A DNA stretch of 64,000 bases, taken from the NCBI RefSeq assembly GCF_013030985.1, contig NZ_WPYP01000001.1, positions 496,001 through 560,000 of the forward strand, in the 5' to 3' direction. Below, in pieces: positions 1-12,459 of the stretch. Source of the DNA: Ruegeria arenilitoris. GTDB lineage: Bacteria; Pseudomonadota; Alphaproteobacteria; Rhodobacterales; Rhodobacteraceae. The translations under genes and the position numbers were made by a program. The stretch's first letter is position 1. Each line of letters opens with the position of its first letter. The notes under the pieces are model-generated. The model did not search any database. It saw only the letters and a list, made by a program, of their open reading frames with translations, and had not been told where the DNA came from.

Positions 1-412
1 CTTCAAGATCCTTGGCAGTTTCCAGCAGGTCCTTGAATTTCACCCGTTCGTTGCAGCGGATACAGGGGACCGGGGTCGCTCCTGCCAGATAGCTGTCGGC
101 GAACTCGTCGATCACTGCGTCCTTGAAAATGTTTTCGTAGTCCAGAACGTAGTGCGGGAACCCGCGTTCCTCGGCCACGCGGCGCGCGTCATGAATGTCG
201 ATCCCCGCGCAACAGGCGCCTTTCTTGGCCAAGGCAGCCCCGTGGTCGTACAGTTGCAGCGTCACGCCCACCACGTCATAGCCTTCATCAGCCAGATGGG
301 CGGCGACAACGGAACTGTCCACGCCGCCGGACATGGCCACAACAACCCGCGTTTCCGACGGGGGTTTGGCAAAGCCGAGCGAGTTCAGCGGTGTCTCGGT
401 ATCGAGGGCCAT
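1..412 (-). CDS. mnmA: tRNA-specific 2-thiouridylase MnmA, N-terminal part (cut by window edge)
   Basis: The minus strand translates from an ATG at 412 as [19 protein letters not shown] and runs open to the window edge (about 137 codons). The PP-loop ATP-binding motif SGGVDSS is near residue 28 and a [17 protein letters not shown] stretch near residue 120 matches the family's conserved Cys-bearing segment. MnmA activates and thiolates U34 of Lys, Glu and Gln tRNAs in the cytoplasm, taking sulfur from the IscS relay. The C-terminal tRNA-binding portion lies outside the window. It is divergent from sciP with about 130 bp between them. The identification is from motifs and is secure; only the far end is unknown. 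Confidence 0.93.
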   Translation of the reverse strand, partial: MALDTETPLNSLGFAKPPSETRVVVAMSGGVDSSVVAAHLADEGYDVVGVTLQLYDHGAALAKKGACCAGIDIHDARRVAEERGFPHYVLDYENIFKDAVIDEFADSYLAGATPVPCIRCNERVKFKDLLETAKDLE

Positions 413-541
413 GACGATTCCAGTGCGGGTTAAGAAAGACCGGCAGAATATAGGAAAATTCTACACACTCTCAAGGGGCGGTTTCACTCTGCATTAAGTA
501 GGCTGGTGTCAGCTTTGTCGCAGCACGAAGAGGACCGAGAG

Positions 542-835
542 ATGTATTTGCACAAAGTAGAAGGACCAAGGTCGGTAACCCTGCCGGATGGAACGGTTTT
601 ATCGCGCGCCGACCTGCCGCCCGAGGATACGACCCGCTGGGTCGCCTCGCGCAAGGCAATTGTCGTGCGGGGCGTGATTTACGGCCTGATCACGCTGTCG
701 GATGCCAAAAAGCGTTATGGGCTGAGTGATGAGGAGTTCAATGCGTGGGTTTTCGCGGTTGCCGAACATGGAACGGACGCTCTGAAAGTCACCGCGCTAA
801 AAAAATATCGACAACCTATAGGCGAAAGTGAATAA
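542..835 (+). CDS. sciP: SciP, CtrA-inhibitory protein (DUF1153)
   Basis: A 97-residue protein beginning MYLHKVEGPRSVTLPDG. The family (DUF1153, SciP in Caulobacter) is a small helix-turn-helix protein that binds CtrA and DNA and blocks CtrA-activated transcription. The segment LITLSDAKKRYGLSDEEFNAWVFAV fits its trihelical HTH core. An in-frame extension to 506 exists, but the ATG at 542 gives the conserved family N-terminus and has a GAG-rich stretch just before it. It lies directly upstream of ctrA in the same direction with an 83-bp gap, so regulator and antagonist are neighbours here. Confidence 0.9.
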   Translation: MYLHKVEGPRSVTLPDGTVLSRADLPPEDTTRWVASRKAIVVRGVIYGLITLSDAKKRYGLSDEEFNAWVFAVAEHGTDALKVTALKKYRQPIGESE

Positions 836-857
836 ATGATTCAACGGTAACGTCAGA

Positions 858-865
858 TTAACCAT
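858..865 (+). promoter_or_regulatory. CtrA half-site TTAACCAT upstream of ctrA
   Basis: TTAACCAT lies about 54 bp before the ctrA start in the sciP-ctrA gap. This octamer is the commonly reported alphaproteobacterial CtrA half-site, so autoregulation of ctrA is plausible. A second TTAA with 7-bp spacing is not present, which makes the site weaker than the one at 60707. Confidence 0.45.
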
Positions 866-918
866 TTTTGAGCAGGCTCAATTTGAAATTGGTAAATTGA
901 CCCGAATTGGAGCAGTAA

Positions 919-1635
919 ATGCGTATACTTCTTGTCGAGGATGATCCGACCACGTCGAAAAGCATCGAACTGATGCTGACGCACGCCAACCTCAACGTCT
1001 ATGCAACGGACCTCGGCGAGGAAGGTATCGATCTGGCAAAACTGTATGATTACGATCTGATCCTTCTGGATTTGAATCTGCCAGACATGAACGGACACGA
1101 AGTACTCCGACAGCTACGCATTGCGCGAGTGGAAACACCGATCCTGATCCTGTCAGGTGCAGATGATACGGAAAGCAAGATCAAGGGCTTCGGTTTTGGT
1201 GCTGATGACTACATGACCAAACCGTTCCATCGTGAGGAGTTGGTGGCCCGTATCCACGCCATCATCCGCCGGTCGAAAGGGCACTCGCAATCGATCATCC
1301 GCACCGGACAGGTGGCGGTGAATCTGGATGCCAAAACGGTTGAGGTGGAAGGTAAGGCAGTGCATCTGACCGGCAAGGAATATCAGATGCTCGAACTGCT
1401 GAGCCTGCGCAAGGGCACAACGCTGACCAAAGAGATGTTCCTCAACCACCTCTATGGCGGAATGGATGAGCCCGAGCTGAAGATCATCGACGTGTTTATC
1501 TGCAAACTTCGCAAAAAGCTCAGCAACGCGACCGGTGGCGATAACTATATCGAAACCGTTTGGGGCAGGGGCTATGTCCTGCGCGATCCGCAAAGCAACA
1601 GTGTCGACGAAACCCGGATGGCCGTCGGCGCATGA
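919..1635 (+). CDS. ctrA: Cell cycle response regulator CtrA
   Basis: A 238-residue OmpR-type response regulator. The receiver domain (about 1-120) has acidic residues E7, D8, D9, phospho-acceptor D51 in [11 protein letters not shown] and K in the TKPFH motif. The winged-helix domain (about 130-230) carries the signature [20 protein letters not shown]. The length, D51 position and this signature are those of CtrA rather than a generic PhoB-like regulator. In Rhodobacteraceae CtrA is usually non-essential and controls motility, gene transfer agents and quorum-linked traits. GGAG at 909-912 gives the RBS. ChpT, its presumed phosphodonor, is encoded at 36782-37378, and SciP just upstream. Confidence 0.96.
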   Translation: MRILLVEDDPTTSKSIELMLTHANLNVYATDLGEEGIDLAKLYDYDLILLDLNLPDMNGHEVLRQLRIARVETPILILSGADDTESKIKGFGFGADDYMTKPFHREELVARIHAIIRRSKGHSQSIIRTGQVAVNLDAKTVEVEGKAVHLTGKEYQMLELLSLRKGTTLTKEMFLNHLYGGMDEPELKIIDVFICKLRKKLSNATGGDNYIETVWGRGYVLRDPQSNSVDETRMAVGA

Positions 1636-1644
1636 TTTGAACAT

Positions 1645-1673
1645 GGTCGCCTGTGGTCCGGGGCGACCTTTTT
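1645..1673 (+). terminator. Rho-independent terminator after ctrA
   Basis: Seven-base stem GGTCGCC / GGCGACC with a loop of about ten bases, followed by five T. It starts 10 bp after the ctrA stop codon and separates ctrA from ligA. Confidence 0.85.
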
Positions 1674-1703
1674 CACTCACTGAACAGCACGACTGGACCT
1701 AAC

Positions 1704-5968
<4,265 letters not shown>

Positions 5969-5975
5969 CAAGTAC

Positions 5976-6010
5976 GTTCTCATAAGTTCACAAATGTTCT
6001 CAAAAAGTTC
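5976..6010 (+). promoter_or_regulatory. Four tandem GTTC repeats, LexA-box-like
   Basis: GTTC occurs at 5976, 5986, 5996 and 6007, so the spacings are 10, 10 and 11 bp, about one helical turn each. The last pair is exactly GTTC-N7-GTTC, the form described for LexA binding in Rhodobacter and other alphaproteobacteria. An inverted copy (TGAGAAC) is at 6031-6037. The block begins just after the recG stop and precedes a small membrane-peptide gene. Confidence 0.5.
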
Positions 6011-6080
6011 TTTACCGACTCGGCAAAATATGAGAACAAAAGGTCAACAAAGGATTAAAGCTCTGACCGGAGGTGAGACC

Positions 6081-6203
6081 ATGCTGACCCAGATCAAGAC
6101 CGCCATTAGCCGCTCGCAATCGACTTTGTTGCAGGATGCTGTGGGGGCCGTGTCTCTGGTCGTCATGCTGATGGTGGCCCTTCACCTACCCGGAACGTTC
6201 TGA
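6081..6203 (+). CDS. 40-residue single-pass membrane peptide
   Basis: MLTQIKTAISRSQSTLLQDAVGAVSLVVMLMVALHLPGTF: a short polar N-terminus with two basic residues, then a hydrophobic stretch of about 18 residues (VGAVSLVVMLMVALHLPG) that would span the inner membrane. The start is chosen for a near-perfect SD (GGAGGTG, about 6 bp before the ATG). It follows recG, has LexA-like GTTC repeats upstream and a strong terminator downstream, so it appears to be an independent small gene. Size, topology and the SOS-like site recall the Caulobacter SOS peptide SidA, which inhibits division, but no sequence similarity is claimed. Function unknown. Confidence 0.7.
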   Translation: MLTQIKTAISRSQSTLLQDAVGAVSLVVMLMVALHLPGTF

Positions 6204-6348
6204 CCCTTTCTGCCTGCGATCTCGTGCCGATCATACCGTGCTGTCATCCCCATTTCAGTCAAGGGTGACCTGCCTGTCCCATTTCCCTTGAAGGGCCTGC
6301 CTCGGCCCTGCGCGGCTATCCGGACCCCACACGAGACACGCACAACCT

Positions 6349-6387
6349 GCCGCCGCCCTTTCCGCCCGGAAGGTGCGGCGGCTTTTT
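6349..6387 (+). terminator. Strong rho-independent terminator
   Basis: GCCGCCGC plus a CCTTTCC extension pairs with GGAAGG and GCGGCGGC across a GCCC loop, followed by five T. It ends the transcript of the 40-residue peptide gene and lies against the 3' end of the convergent marC-family gene. The 145 bp between the peptide stop and this hairpin show no further ORF. Confidence 0.88.
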
Positions 6388-6388
6388 C

Positions 6389-7036
6389 TTAAAGCTCACC
6401 CGTTTTGATGATCTCAAGCATCGCCGACAACACGGAATTTACCGCGACCGAGGCCAGGATCATACCCATGACGCGGCTGATGATGGCGGCACCCGAATAG
6501 CGTATCAGTCGGATGATCGGGTCGGCCAGCAGCATCAAAATGAACGAAATCAGAATGACCGACAGCATCACCAACGCCGTAATGCCCTGATCTGCGGCAC
6601 TGTAGCGATGGTTGTCGGTGAGGATCACAATGGCCAGCATCGCCCCCGGGGATGCTAGTGAGGGAACTGCCAGCGGAAAGATCGCCGGGTTGGGACGGTG
6701 CGACGGCCTTTCCAGCTCTTCCTCGGCTTCGTGTTGTTCGACGACCTGCTTGCTTTCGCCAAAGATCATCGTCAGTGCAAAAAGAAACAGAATGATGCCA
6801 CCCGCGACCTGAAATGAGTTCAGGCCGATATCCAGTGCTTCAATCAGCAACTGGCCAAACACCAGGAAGAACAGCAGTACCCCGGCGCTGACCAGGGCGG
6901 CAAGAAGGGCCGTTTTTCGACGGGCCGAGGCGGTCAGGGTGGCAGTGACAGCGATGAAAACGGGGATCGTGCCAATGGGATCGATAACGACCCAAAGGGT
7001 AACGAAATGCTCAAGCAGATTATTCAAACCAGTCAC
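6389..7036 (-). CDS. MarC family integral membrane protein
   Basis: A 215-residue hydrophobic protein with about six transmembrane helices. The N-terminal FVTLWVVIDPIGTIPVFIAVTA and the central SPGAMLAIVILT motifs are typical of the MarC/UPF0056 family. Family members are inner-membrane proteins of uncertain transport function; the E. coli namesake was once linked to antibiotic resistance but this was not upheld. A charged cytoplasmic loop (EQHEAEEELERPSHRPN) separates the two three-helix halves. It stands alone on the minus strand between the peptide gene and the Fe-S scaffold gene. Confidence 0.88.
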   Translation of the reverse strand: MTGLNNLLEHFVTLWVVIDPIGTIPVFIAVTATLTASARRKTALLAALVSAGVLLFFLVFGQLLIEALDIGLNSFQVAGGIILFLFALTMIFGESKQVVEQHEAEEELERPSHRPNPAIFPLAVPSLASPGAMLAIVILTDNHRYSAADQGITALVMLSVILISFILMLLADPIIRLIRYSGAAIISRVMGMILASVAVNSVLSAMLEIIKTGEL

Positions 7037-7087
7037 TCCCCCAAAATTTACGCTGAGGTTAGACGGGTTTGCGGCAGAAAGCTACGT

Positions 7088-7540
7088 TCAGGCGCAATTG
7101 GCCTGTTCGGCCTGCTCCATAGCCTCGGCCGCGGCCTCCAACGCCAGCAGGATCGACGCGTGACGGTTCTTGTAATCCCGCGCAGGCATCAGCACCTCGA
7201 GCCCGTCAAATGGCGCACCGGGCGCCGGGCCGTCTTTTTTCAACATGGCCGAAAGCTGATCACGCGCGGTTTCCACCTGTGCCCGTGTCGCGCCGACAAT
7301 GGCGCCGCCAACAACTGCGGCCGAGGCCTGACCCAGCGCGCAGGCTTTCACATCCTGCCCGTAATCCGAGACCCTGCCGTCCTGCATCTTCACATCCACG
7401 GTCACAGTCGACCCGCACAGGGGCGAGCGCTTTTTCACTGTGGCATCGGGGTTTTCAAGCCGGTCCAGATGCGGAATGTCCGCGGCCAGCGCCAGAATGC
7501 GGCCGGAATAGAGCTTTATCAGATCGTTGTCGCCGGACAT
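7088..7540 (-). CDS. Iron-sulfur cluster assembly scaffold protein (NifU/IscU-like)
   Basis: A 150-residue protein starting MSGDNDLIKLYSGRILALAAD. The Cys residues in KRSPLCGSTVTVDV, DVKACALGQASAAV and the C-terminal EQANCA correspond to the cluster-binding positions of the IscU/NifU-N fold (CGD..., C-LG-A-...). Such proteins assemble or carry Fe-S clusters before transfer. The longer in-frame reading upstream overlaps hisI and lacks family sequence, so the ATG at 7540 is used. The gene is divergent from hisI, with 66 bp between them. Confidence 0.82.
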   Translation of the reverse strand: MSGDNDLIKLYSGRILALAADIPHLDRLENPDATVKKRSPLCGSTVTVDVKMQDGRVSDYGQDVKACALGQASAAVVGGAIVGATRAQVETARDQLSAMLKKDGPAPGAPFDGLEVLMPARDYKNRHASILLALEAAAEAMEQAEQANCA

Positions 7541-7606
7541 GGCTTTCCCTCGTTGTCTGTTCCCCATACATAGTGAGCATCCACCGGGATGCAAAAGGTT
7601 TTTCTC

Positions 7607-7978
7607 ATGTCCGCTACAGTCACATTTGACCCGACCGAATTGAAATACAACGAGGCCGGACTGATCCCGGCCATTGCTCAGGATGAAAGCACCGGCGAGG
7701 TGTTGATGATGGCATGGATGAACGTTCAAGCCGTTGAAAAAACACTGGAAACCGGGCGTGTGACCTACTGGTCGCGGTCCCGTCAGTCGTTCTGGATCAA
7801 AGGTGAAACCTCGGGGCATGTGCAGAAGTTGGTGGATTTCCGCTTTGACTGCGACCGCGATTGTCTGCTGGTTCTGGTGCGCCAGACCGGTGCCGCGTGT
7901 CATACGAACCGCCGCACCTGCTTCTACACGGCCGTTCGCAACGGGGACGAGGTCGAGCTGATGTCACCGATGGAGTGA
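7607..7978 (+). CDS. hisI: Phosphoribosyl-AMP cyclohydrolase HisI
   Basis: A 123-residue enzyme for the third step of histidine synthesis, opening the purine ring of PR-AMP. It contains the metal and substrate motifs VTYWSRSRQSFWIKGETSGH, DCDRDCLLVLVRQTG and ACHTNRRTCFY, whose Cys residues bind zinc. The ATG at 7607 has AAAAGG eight bases upstream and gives the usual length; an in-frame ATG at 7589 would add MQKVFL. It is a stand-alone HisI without the HisE domain, as usual in alphaproteobacteria, and is not in a his operon here. Confidence 0.95.
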   Translation: MSATVTFDPTELKYNEAGLIPAIAQDESTGEVLMMAWMNVQAVEKTLETGRVTYWSRSRQSFWIKGETSGHVQKLVDFRFDCDRDCLLVLVRQTGAACHTNRRTCFYTAVRNGDEVELMSPME

Positions 7979-7983
7979 CCCGG

Positions 7984-8877
7984 TCACAGCCCAACCATTG
8001 CCCGGATATCCGCGGCCGAGGCCCCCTCGGCCCGGTATTTCGAGATCGCTCGCGCGTCGTCACGTTTTGCCAGGCGTTTACCTGCCTCATCCCGGATCAG
8101 CCGGTGATGGAGGTACTGCGGTGTCGGTAAGCCAAGCAAACCCTGTAATACCACGTGTATGCGTGTAGCTTCGAACAGATCCTGACCGCGGATGACATGG
8201 GTGATGCCTTGTGCGGCGTCATCCAAAACCACCGACAGATGGTAGGACGTGCCCATATCACGCCGGGACAACACGACGTCGCCAATGGATTTCGTCAGCT
8301 CCTCCAGAGAGAAAGTTATGGTGCCCGTTTCGCCATTGGGTCCGGCACCGTCTTCCTGAAACGATCCAACGATGGTGTCGGTTTGCGCGGTGTTCAGAAG
8401 CAGCCTGCCGGCAGCGGTCATGTCCAGGCGCAGTGGTACGTCCTTGGGGCGCGGGTCACTAGCTGAACTCGGCTGCCATTTCGCTCGGCATGTGCCGGGA
8501 TAGATGATCCCGTCCGGCCCATGCAGAGGCGCGCCTTCCTGCGGCGCACTGGCGGCGGTGGCGATATCCTTGCGGTTGCAGGTGCAGGGGTACAGCAAAC
8601 CGCGCGCCCACAGGTCATCCAGTGCCTTGTCATACGCGGCCAAGCGATCTGACTGCCGCATAACTGGGTCTGGCCAGTGAAGGTCCAGCCAATGCAAGTC
8701 GTCATAGATTTGATCTTCCCAATGAGACCGCGACCGCGAGCGGTCGATATCCTCGATCCTCAGCAGGAACTGTCCGTTCTCAACTGCAGCAAGATCATGG
8801 GCCAGCATCGCCGAATAGGCATGACCCAAGTGCAAAGGGCCAGTTGGCGACGGCGCGAAACGGGTCTTAAATGTCAC
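7984..8877 (-). CDS. gluQ: tRNA glutamyl-Q(34) synthetase GluQRS
   Basis: A 297-residue truncated paralogue of glutamyl-tRNA synthetase that attaches Glu to queuosine in tRNA-Asp. The HIGH-type motif is HLGH in RFAPSPTGPLHLGHA, zinc ligands are in CTCNRKD and PGTCR, and the KMSKS-like site is KRLAKRD. It lacks the anticodon-binding domain, which agrees with the length. The start is a GTG at 8877 that overlaps the stop of the upstream methyltransferase gene (GTGA), so the two form an operon. Confidence 0.95.
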   Translation of the reverse strand: MTFKTRFAPSPTGPLHLGHAYSAMLAHDLAAVENGQFLLRIEDIDRSRSRSHWEDQIYDDLHWLDLHWPDPVMRQSDRLAAYDKALDDLWARGLLYPCTCNRKDIATAASAPQEGAPLHGPDGIIYPGTCRAKWQPSSASDPRPKDVPLRLDMTAAGRLLLNTAQTDTIVGSFQEDGAGPNGETGTITFSLEELTKSIGDVVLSRRDMGTSYHLSVVLDDAAQGITHVIRGQDLFEATRIHVVLQGLLGLPTPQYLHHRLIRDEAGKRLAKRDDARAISKYRAEGASAADIRAMVGL

Positions 8878-9488
8878 GCTTTCTCAACAACATATACGTC
8901 AGATTTCAAGTCCATGCCCGGCAGATGCGGGCCATATTCCCGGAATAGAAGCCGCGCGGCCCCCATATCCAGCCAATCATTCAGCCGAACAGTATAAGAT
9001 TTATCCGTAAGCGTATGATCATTAAAGGAAAAAGCTAGCAGGCCGCCTTGGGGCAGGGCGCGCATCAGAATATCAAACACCTCGGGCGGCGCAGTACCTA
9101 CACTGATTACACCGATGGCGGCTATGGCCTTGTAGGCACCTTCCTCCAACGGGTTCGGGTCCGTGATCTCAAAAGTGGAGAGCTTTCGGTAGACACCCTT
9201 TGCCAGGGCCCCCTCAAGCATTTTGGGGGTCGGGTCGACACCGTCTATCACCTGAAAACCGGCGGCGTGCAGGGCTTCGCCTGATAGGCCGGTGCCACAT
9301 CCATAATCCAGAACAGGTGTCTGGGGTTCGGGCATTTTGGACCAAAGCGCCTCGGCCACGCGAGCGGGGGTCGCGTAACCGTGCGCACCGACTTCGGCAT
9401 CATACGAAGAGGCCCATTTCTGATAATGCGCCCGTGAGGCCTCGGGCGTTTCCAAGCTGTAGCTTTCTTTGATCTTATTGTCGTTCAT
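8874..9488 (-). CDS. Class I SAM-dependent methyltransferase
   Basis: A 204-residue Rossmann-fold methyltransferase. Motif I is VLDYGCGTGLSGEAL (about residues 69-83), followed by the acidic strand GVDPTPKML. The N-terminal HYQKWASSYDAEVGAHGYATP is typical of Williams-Beuren-type/UbiE-like small methyltransferases. The substrate cannot be deduced. It overlaps gluQ by four bases, but this does not by itself show a tRNA substrate. Confidence 0.8.
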   Translation of the reverse strand: MNDNKIKESYSLETPEASRAHYQKWASSYDAEVGAHGYATPARVAEALWSKMPEPQTPVLDYGCGTGLSGEALHAAGFQVIDGVDPTPKMLEGALAKGVYRKLSTFEITDPNPLEEGAYKAIAAIGVISVGTAPPEVFDILMRALPQGGLLAFSFNDHTLTDKSYTVRLNDWLDMGAARLLFREYGPHLPGMDLKSDVYVVEKA

Positions 9489-9524
9489 ATACAGATGTTA
9501 GGACGCAGGTCGGGGTGCGTCCAG

Positions 9525-10865
9525 TCAGCAATGCGCGAGCCAGTTTGTCCATTCGGCCTTGGCGCGATCCGTATAGGCCTTGTAACGATCCTTGCGGCCA
9601 CGACGCCCTCCCTTCAGCCCGTCTACAGGGCGGAACAGGCCGAAATTGACGTTCATCGGCTGGAAGGTCTTGGCCTCGGCCCCACCAGTGATGTGGTGGA
9701 TCAGGGCCCCCATGGCGCTGTCCTGCGGGACTTCGGGCAGAACACGGCCCAGTATTTCAGCCGCGGCCATACGACCGGCCAGAAGCCCCATGGCGGCGCT
9801 CTCGACGTAACCTTCAACCCCGGTGATCTGCCCGGCGAAACGGATGTTCGGCTTGGATTTCAGACGCATCTGCGCATCCAGCAGCGTGGGCGAGTTGATG
9901 AACGTGTTGCGATGGATGCCGCCCAGACGTGCAAAACTGGCGTTTTCAAGACCCGGGATCATACGGAACACCTCGGTCTGCGCGCCGTATTTCATCTTGG
10001 TCTGAAAGCCCACGATGTTGAACAGCGTGCCAAGGGCATTGTCCCGGCGCAGCTGCACCACCGCATGAGGTTTCACGTCCGGCTGATGCGGGTTGGTCAG
10101 GCCAACCGGCTTCATTGGACCGTGGCGCAGGGTTTCACGCCCGCGTTCCGACATCACTTCGATCGGCAGGCAACCGTCGAAATAGCCGGCGGTTTCCCCT
10201 TCGTGGAACTCGGTCTTGTCGGCAGCCAACAGGGCATCGATGAACGCCTCATACTGATCGCGATCCATCGGACAGTTCAGATACGCGGTTCGCTCTTCCT
10301 CGGTTTCGCCCTTGTCATAGCGCGATTGCATCCAGGCTTTGCTCATGTCGATGCTGTCGGCGTACACAATGGGCGCAATGGCGTCGAAGAAAGCCAGCGA
10401 CTCGGCGCCGGTCTCGATCCGAATAGCCTCACCCAGCGTGGCTGAGGTCAGGGGTCCGGTGGCAAAAATCCAATGGCCGTCGTCGGGCAGGGAGGTCACC
10501 TCTTCGCCCGTGACCTCAACCCGGGGATGGGCGCGCAGTTTCTCGGTGACCGCTTCGGCAAAAGGATCGCGGTCCACGGCCAACGCACCACCTGCGGGCA
10601 GACGGTGCGCGTCCGCCGTCGTCATGATCAAACCGTTGGCTTGGCGCATCTCCCAATGCAGCAGGCCAACTGCATTCTGTTCGTCGTCGTCCGATCGGAA
10701 CGAGTTCGAACACACCATCTCGGCCAGGTTGCCGGTCTGGTGCGCGAATGTGCCCACTTTGGGTCGCATTTCGTGGATCACAACATCCACGCCCATTTCC
10801 GCCGCCTGCCACGCGGCCTCGGACCCGGCCATGCCGCCGCCCACGATATGCAATTTCTGTGTCAT
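9525..10865 (-). CDS. trmFO: Methylenetetrahydrofolate-tRNA uracil-54 methyltransferase TrmFO
   Basis: A 446-residue FAD/folate enzyme that makes m5U54 in the T loop of tRNA. The N-terminal dinucleotide motif [12 protein letters not shown] is followed by the family signature [22 protein letters not shown], which carries a catalytic-site Cys, and the C-terminal [10 protein letters not shown]. The start at 10865 ([11 protein letters not shown]) matches the family; a longer frame to 10889 adds nothing recognisable. Together with mnmA and gluQ this is the third tRNA-modification gene in the first 11 kb. Confidence 0.96.
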   Translation of the reverse strand: MTQKLHIVGGGMAGSEAAWQAAEMGVDVVIHEMRPKVGTFAHQTGNLAEMVCSNSFRSDDDEQNAVGLLHWEMRQANGLIMTTADAHRLPAGGALAVDRDPFAEAVTEKLRAHPRVEVTGEEVTSLPDDGHWIFATGPLTSATLGEAIRIETGAESLAFFDAIAPIVYADSIDMSKAWMQSRYDKGETEEERTAYLNCPMDRDQYEAFIDALLAADKTEFHEGETAGYFDGCLPIEVMSERGRETLRHGPMKPVGLTNPHQPDVKPHAVVQLRRDNALGTLFNIVGFQTKMKYGAQTEVFRMIPGLENASFARLGGIHRNTFINSPTLLDAQMRLKSKPNIRFAGQITGVEGYVESAAMGLLAGRMAAAEILGRVLPEVPQDSAMGALIHHITGGAEAKTFQPMNVNFGLFRPVDGLKGGRRGRKDRYKAYTDRAKAEWTNWLAHC

Positions 10866-10937
10866 GCGCTGCCACATAGGGCACAGCACTGCTCAACGCA
10901 ACACGAGGCGCATCGTTTATGAATGAGGGGGATTTTG

Positions 10938-11065
10938 GGGTCACCGCTGCGGGAATGTCGGGCTGGTGAGAGAAACCAGCTTGGAGGGACCTTCCGCCCA
11001 CGGCGACCCAAAAGTGTCTCCAGAGCATACGCTCTGTCCCACCATTGCCACAGTGTCGCCTTTTT
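10938..11065 (+). ncRNA. Candidate structured non-coding RNA between trmFO and the enoyl-CoA hydratase gene
   Basis: No credible ORF covers this 250-bp gap. The plus strand forms a long nested helix: GGGTCACCG (10938-10946) with CGGCGACCC (11001-11009), GCGG-AA with TTCCGC, GTC with GAC, and an apical GCTGGT / ACCAGC hairpin (10962-10980). A second hairpin, CAGAGC / GCTCTG, is at 11021-11036. GTCGCC followed by five T (11055-11065) could pair with the GGCGAC at 11002, giving an intrinsic terminator that competes with the first helix. Both flanking genes lie on the minus strand, so a plus-strand RNA would be independent. The class (6S-like or other) is not determined. Confidence 0.45.
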
Positions 11066-11115
11066 GAAAAGTGCAAAAATGAGGACAGTCTTTAAAAATG
11101 TTGACAACAATCGCC

Positions 11116-11901
11116 TTATTGATGCCAATTTGGCGGTCTTTTTTCGATAAATGCAGATATCCCTTCTTCGGTATCCCGGTGCAGCATATTCTGTGCCATT
11201 ACCTCTCCGGTATAGGCGTAGGCCTCTTCAATCGACATATCCAACTGCTTGTAGAACGCCTGTTTGCCGATTTTCACAGCGGATCCCAGCTTGGCAGCAA
11301 GCTGATCGGCAAGGGCGGCCGTTTCGTGTTCCAGCAGCATTTCGGGCACCACGCGATTGACCAGGCCCAGCTCGACCGCTTTTTCGGCCGAGATGAAATC
11401 GCCGGTCGTCAGCATCTCGAACGCGCGCTTGCGCGGGATGTTCCGACTGAGCGCAACCATCGGCGTCGAGCAGAACAGGCCGATATTAACGCCGTTAACA
11501 CCAAACCGGGTTCCTTCAGCGGCAACGGCAAGATCACAGGTGGCGACCAGCTGGCACCCCGCCGCCGTTGCAATGCCGTGCACCTGCGCAATGACGGGTT
11601 GGGGCAGGGACTGGATCGTCAGCATCATTTGCGCGCATCTGGCGAACAGGTCCTGAAAGTAGGCCTTGCCACCATCTTCAGACTGACGCCCGGCGGTCAT
11701 TTGTTTCAGGTCATGGCCCGCACAAAACGCCTTACCTTCACCTGACAGGATCACGGCGCGAATCGAGTTGTCCCTGCGCAGGGCATCAAACTCGGACTGC
11801 AGCGCGGCCAGCATCTCATCGCTCAGGGCATTCAGGCTCTTGGGCGCGTTCATTTTAAGGGTTGCGATTGCGCCCGTGTCGTTACGTTCCAGAATTGCCA
11901 T
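11116..11901 (-). CDS. Enoyl-CoA hydratase/isomerase family protein
   Basis: A 261-residue crotonase. The oxyanion-hole segments are SGEGKAFCAGHDLKQM and HGIATAAGCQLVATCDLAV. The position of the usual first catalytic Glu is Ala/Thr-rich (IATAAGCQL), and a possible acidic residue occurs in ISAEKAVELGLV, so exact chemistry (hydratase, isomerase or decarboxylase) is uncertain. The CAGHDLK form resembles mammalian ECHDC3-type proteins. Stand-alone gene, divergent from the thioesterase at 11960 with 58 bp between them. Confidence 0.88.
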   Translation of the reverse strand: MAILERNDTGAIATLKMNAPKSLNALSDEMLAALQSEFDALRRDNSIRAVILSGEGKAFCAGHDLKQMTAGRQSEDGGKAYFQDLFARCAQMMLTIQSLPQPVIAQVHGIATAAGCQLVATCDLAVAAEGTRFGVNGVNIGLFCSTPMVALSRNIPRKRAFEMLTTGDFISAEKAVELGLVNRVVPEMLLEHETAALADQLAAKLGSAVKIGKQAFYKQLDMSIEEAYAYTGEVMAQNMLHRDTEEGISAFIEKRPPNWHQ

Positions 11902-11959
11902 CTTGCCCTCCGATCTGATGTCGGGCCAACTCTAGGTCGGCAAATCGAGGAGGGGAAGT

Positions 11960-12403
11960 ATGGCGTTGGAAATGGGCCGAGAAGATCTGATGGCGTACAT
12001 GAAGGAGATCTTTCCGCAGGTGTACCGGGATTTTGTCGTCGAGGAATTGGACGAAGACTCGATTGTCATGCGGCTGGTGGTCGAAGACAGGCATCTGCGC
12101 CCCGGCGGAACCGTTTCAGGGCCGTCGATGTTCGGCTTGGCCGACGTGTGCGTCTATGCGTTGATTCTGGCCCGCAAGGGGCGTCAGTCATTGGCGGTGA
12201 CCACCAACAGTTCATTGGATTTTCTGCGAAAGCCCGAGGGAGGCACGGACATGATCGCGCGGTGCCGCTTGCTGAAGCTGGGCCGCAGCCTGGCAGTTGG
12301 CGATGTTCTGATGTTCTCGGAAGGGTCCGACAAGCCCGTTGCCCGAGCCACAATGACTTACTCGTTGCCGCCGGAAGGGTCCGCGGCCGCAGCTTTCGGA
12401 TAA
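11960..12403 (+). CDS. PaaI-type hotdog-fold thioesterase
   Basis: A 147-residue single-hotdog protein. The segment RHLRPGGTVSGPSMFGLADVCVYALIL is the N-terminal active-site helix of the PaaI/4HBT family, with Asp in LADV. SLAVTTNSSLDFLRKP is the following strand. Such proteins hydrolyse acyl-CoA thioesters. An AGGAGGGGA SD lies just before the ATG. It is divergent from the enoyl-CoA hydratase gene, which suggests a shared role in acyl-CoA turnover (inference). Confidence 0.85.
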   Translation: MALEMGREDLMAYMKEIFPQVYRDFVVEELDEDSIVMRLVVEDRHLRPGGTVSGPSMFGLADVCVYALILARKGRQSLAVTTNSSLDFLRKPEGGTDMIARCRLLKLGRSLAVGDVLMFSEGSDKPVARATMTYSLPPEGSAAAAFG

Positions 12404-12426
12404 AAAAGGCCGGGCAGAGCCCGGCC
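12402..12426 (-). terminator. Rho-independent terminator of the DUF1127 gene
   Basis: On the minus strand GGCCGGGC, loop TCT, GCCCGGCC is followed by six T. It overlaps the last base pairs of the convergent thioesterase stop region and lies 33 bp beyond the DUF1127 stop. Confidence 0.88.
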
Positions 12427-12459
12427 AGGAAGAGGTCCCGTCAAGGGACTGGGGAATCT

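Noticed and set aside
9495..10445. 316-codon plus-strand frame opposite trmFO
   Set aside because: Shadow of trmFO; no family features.
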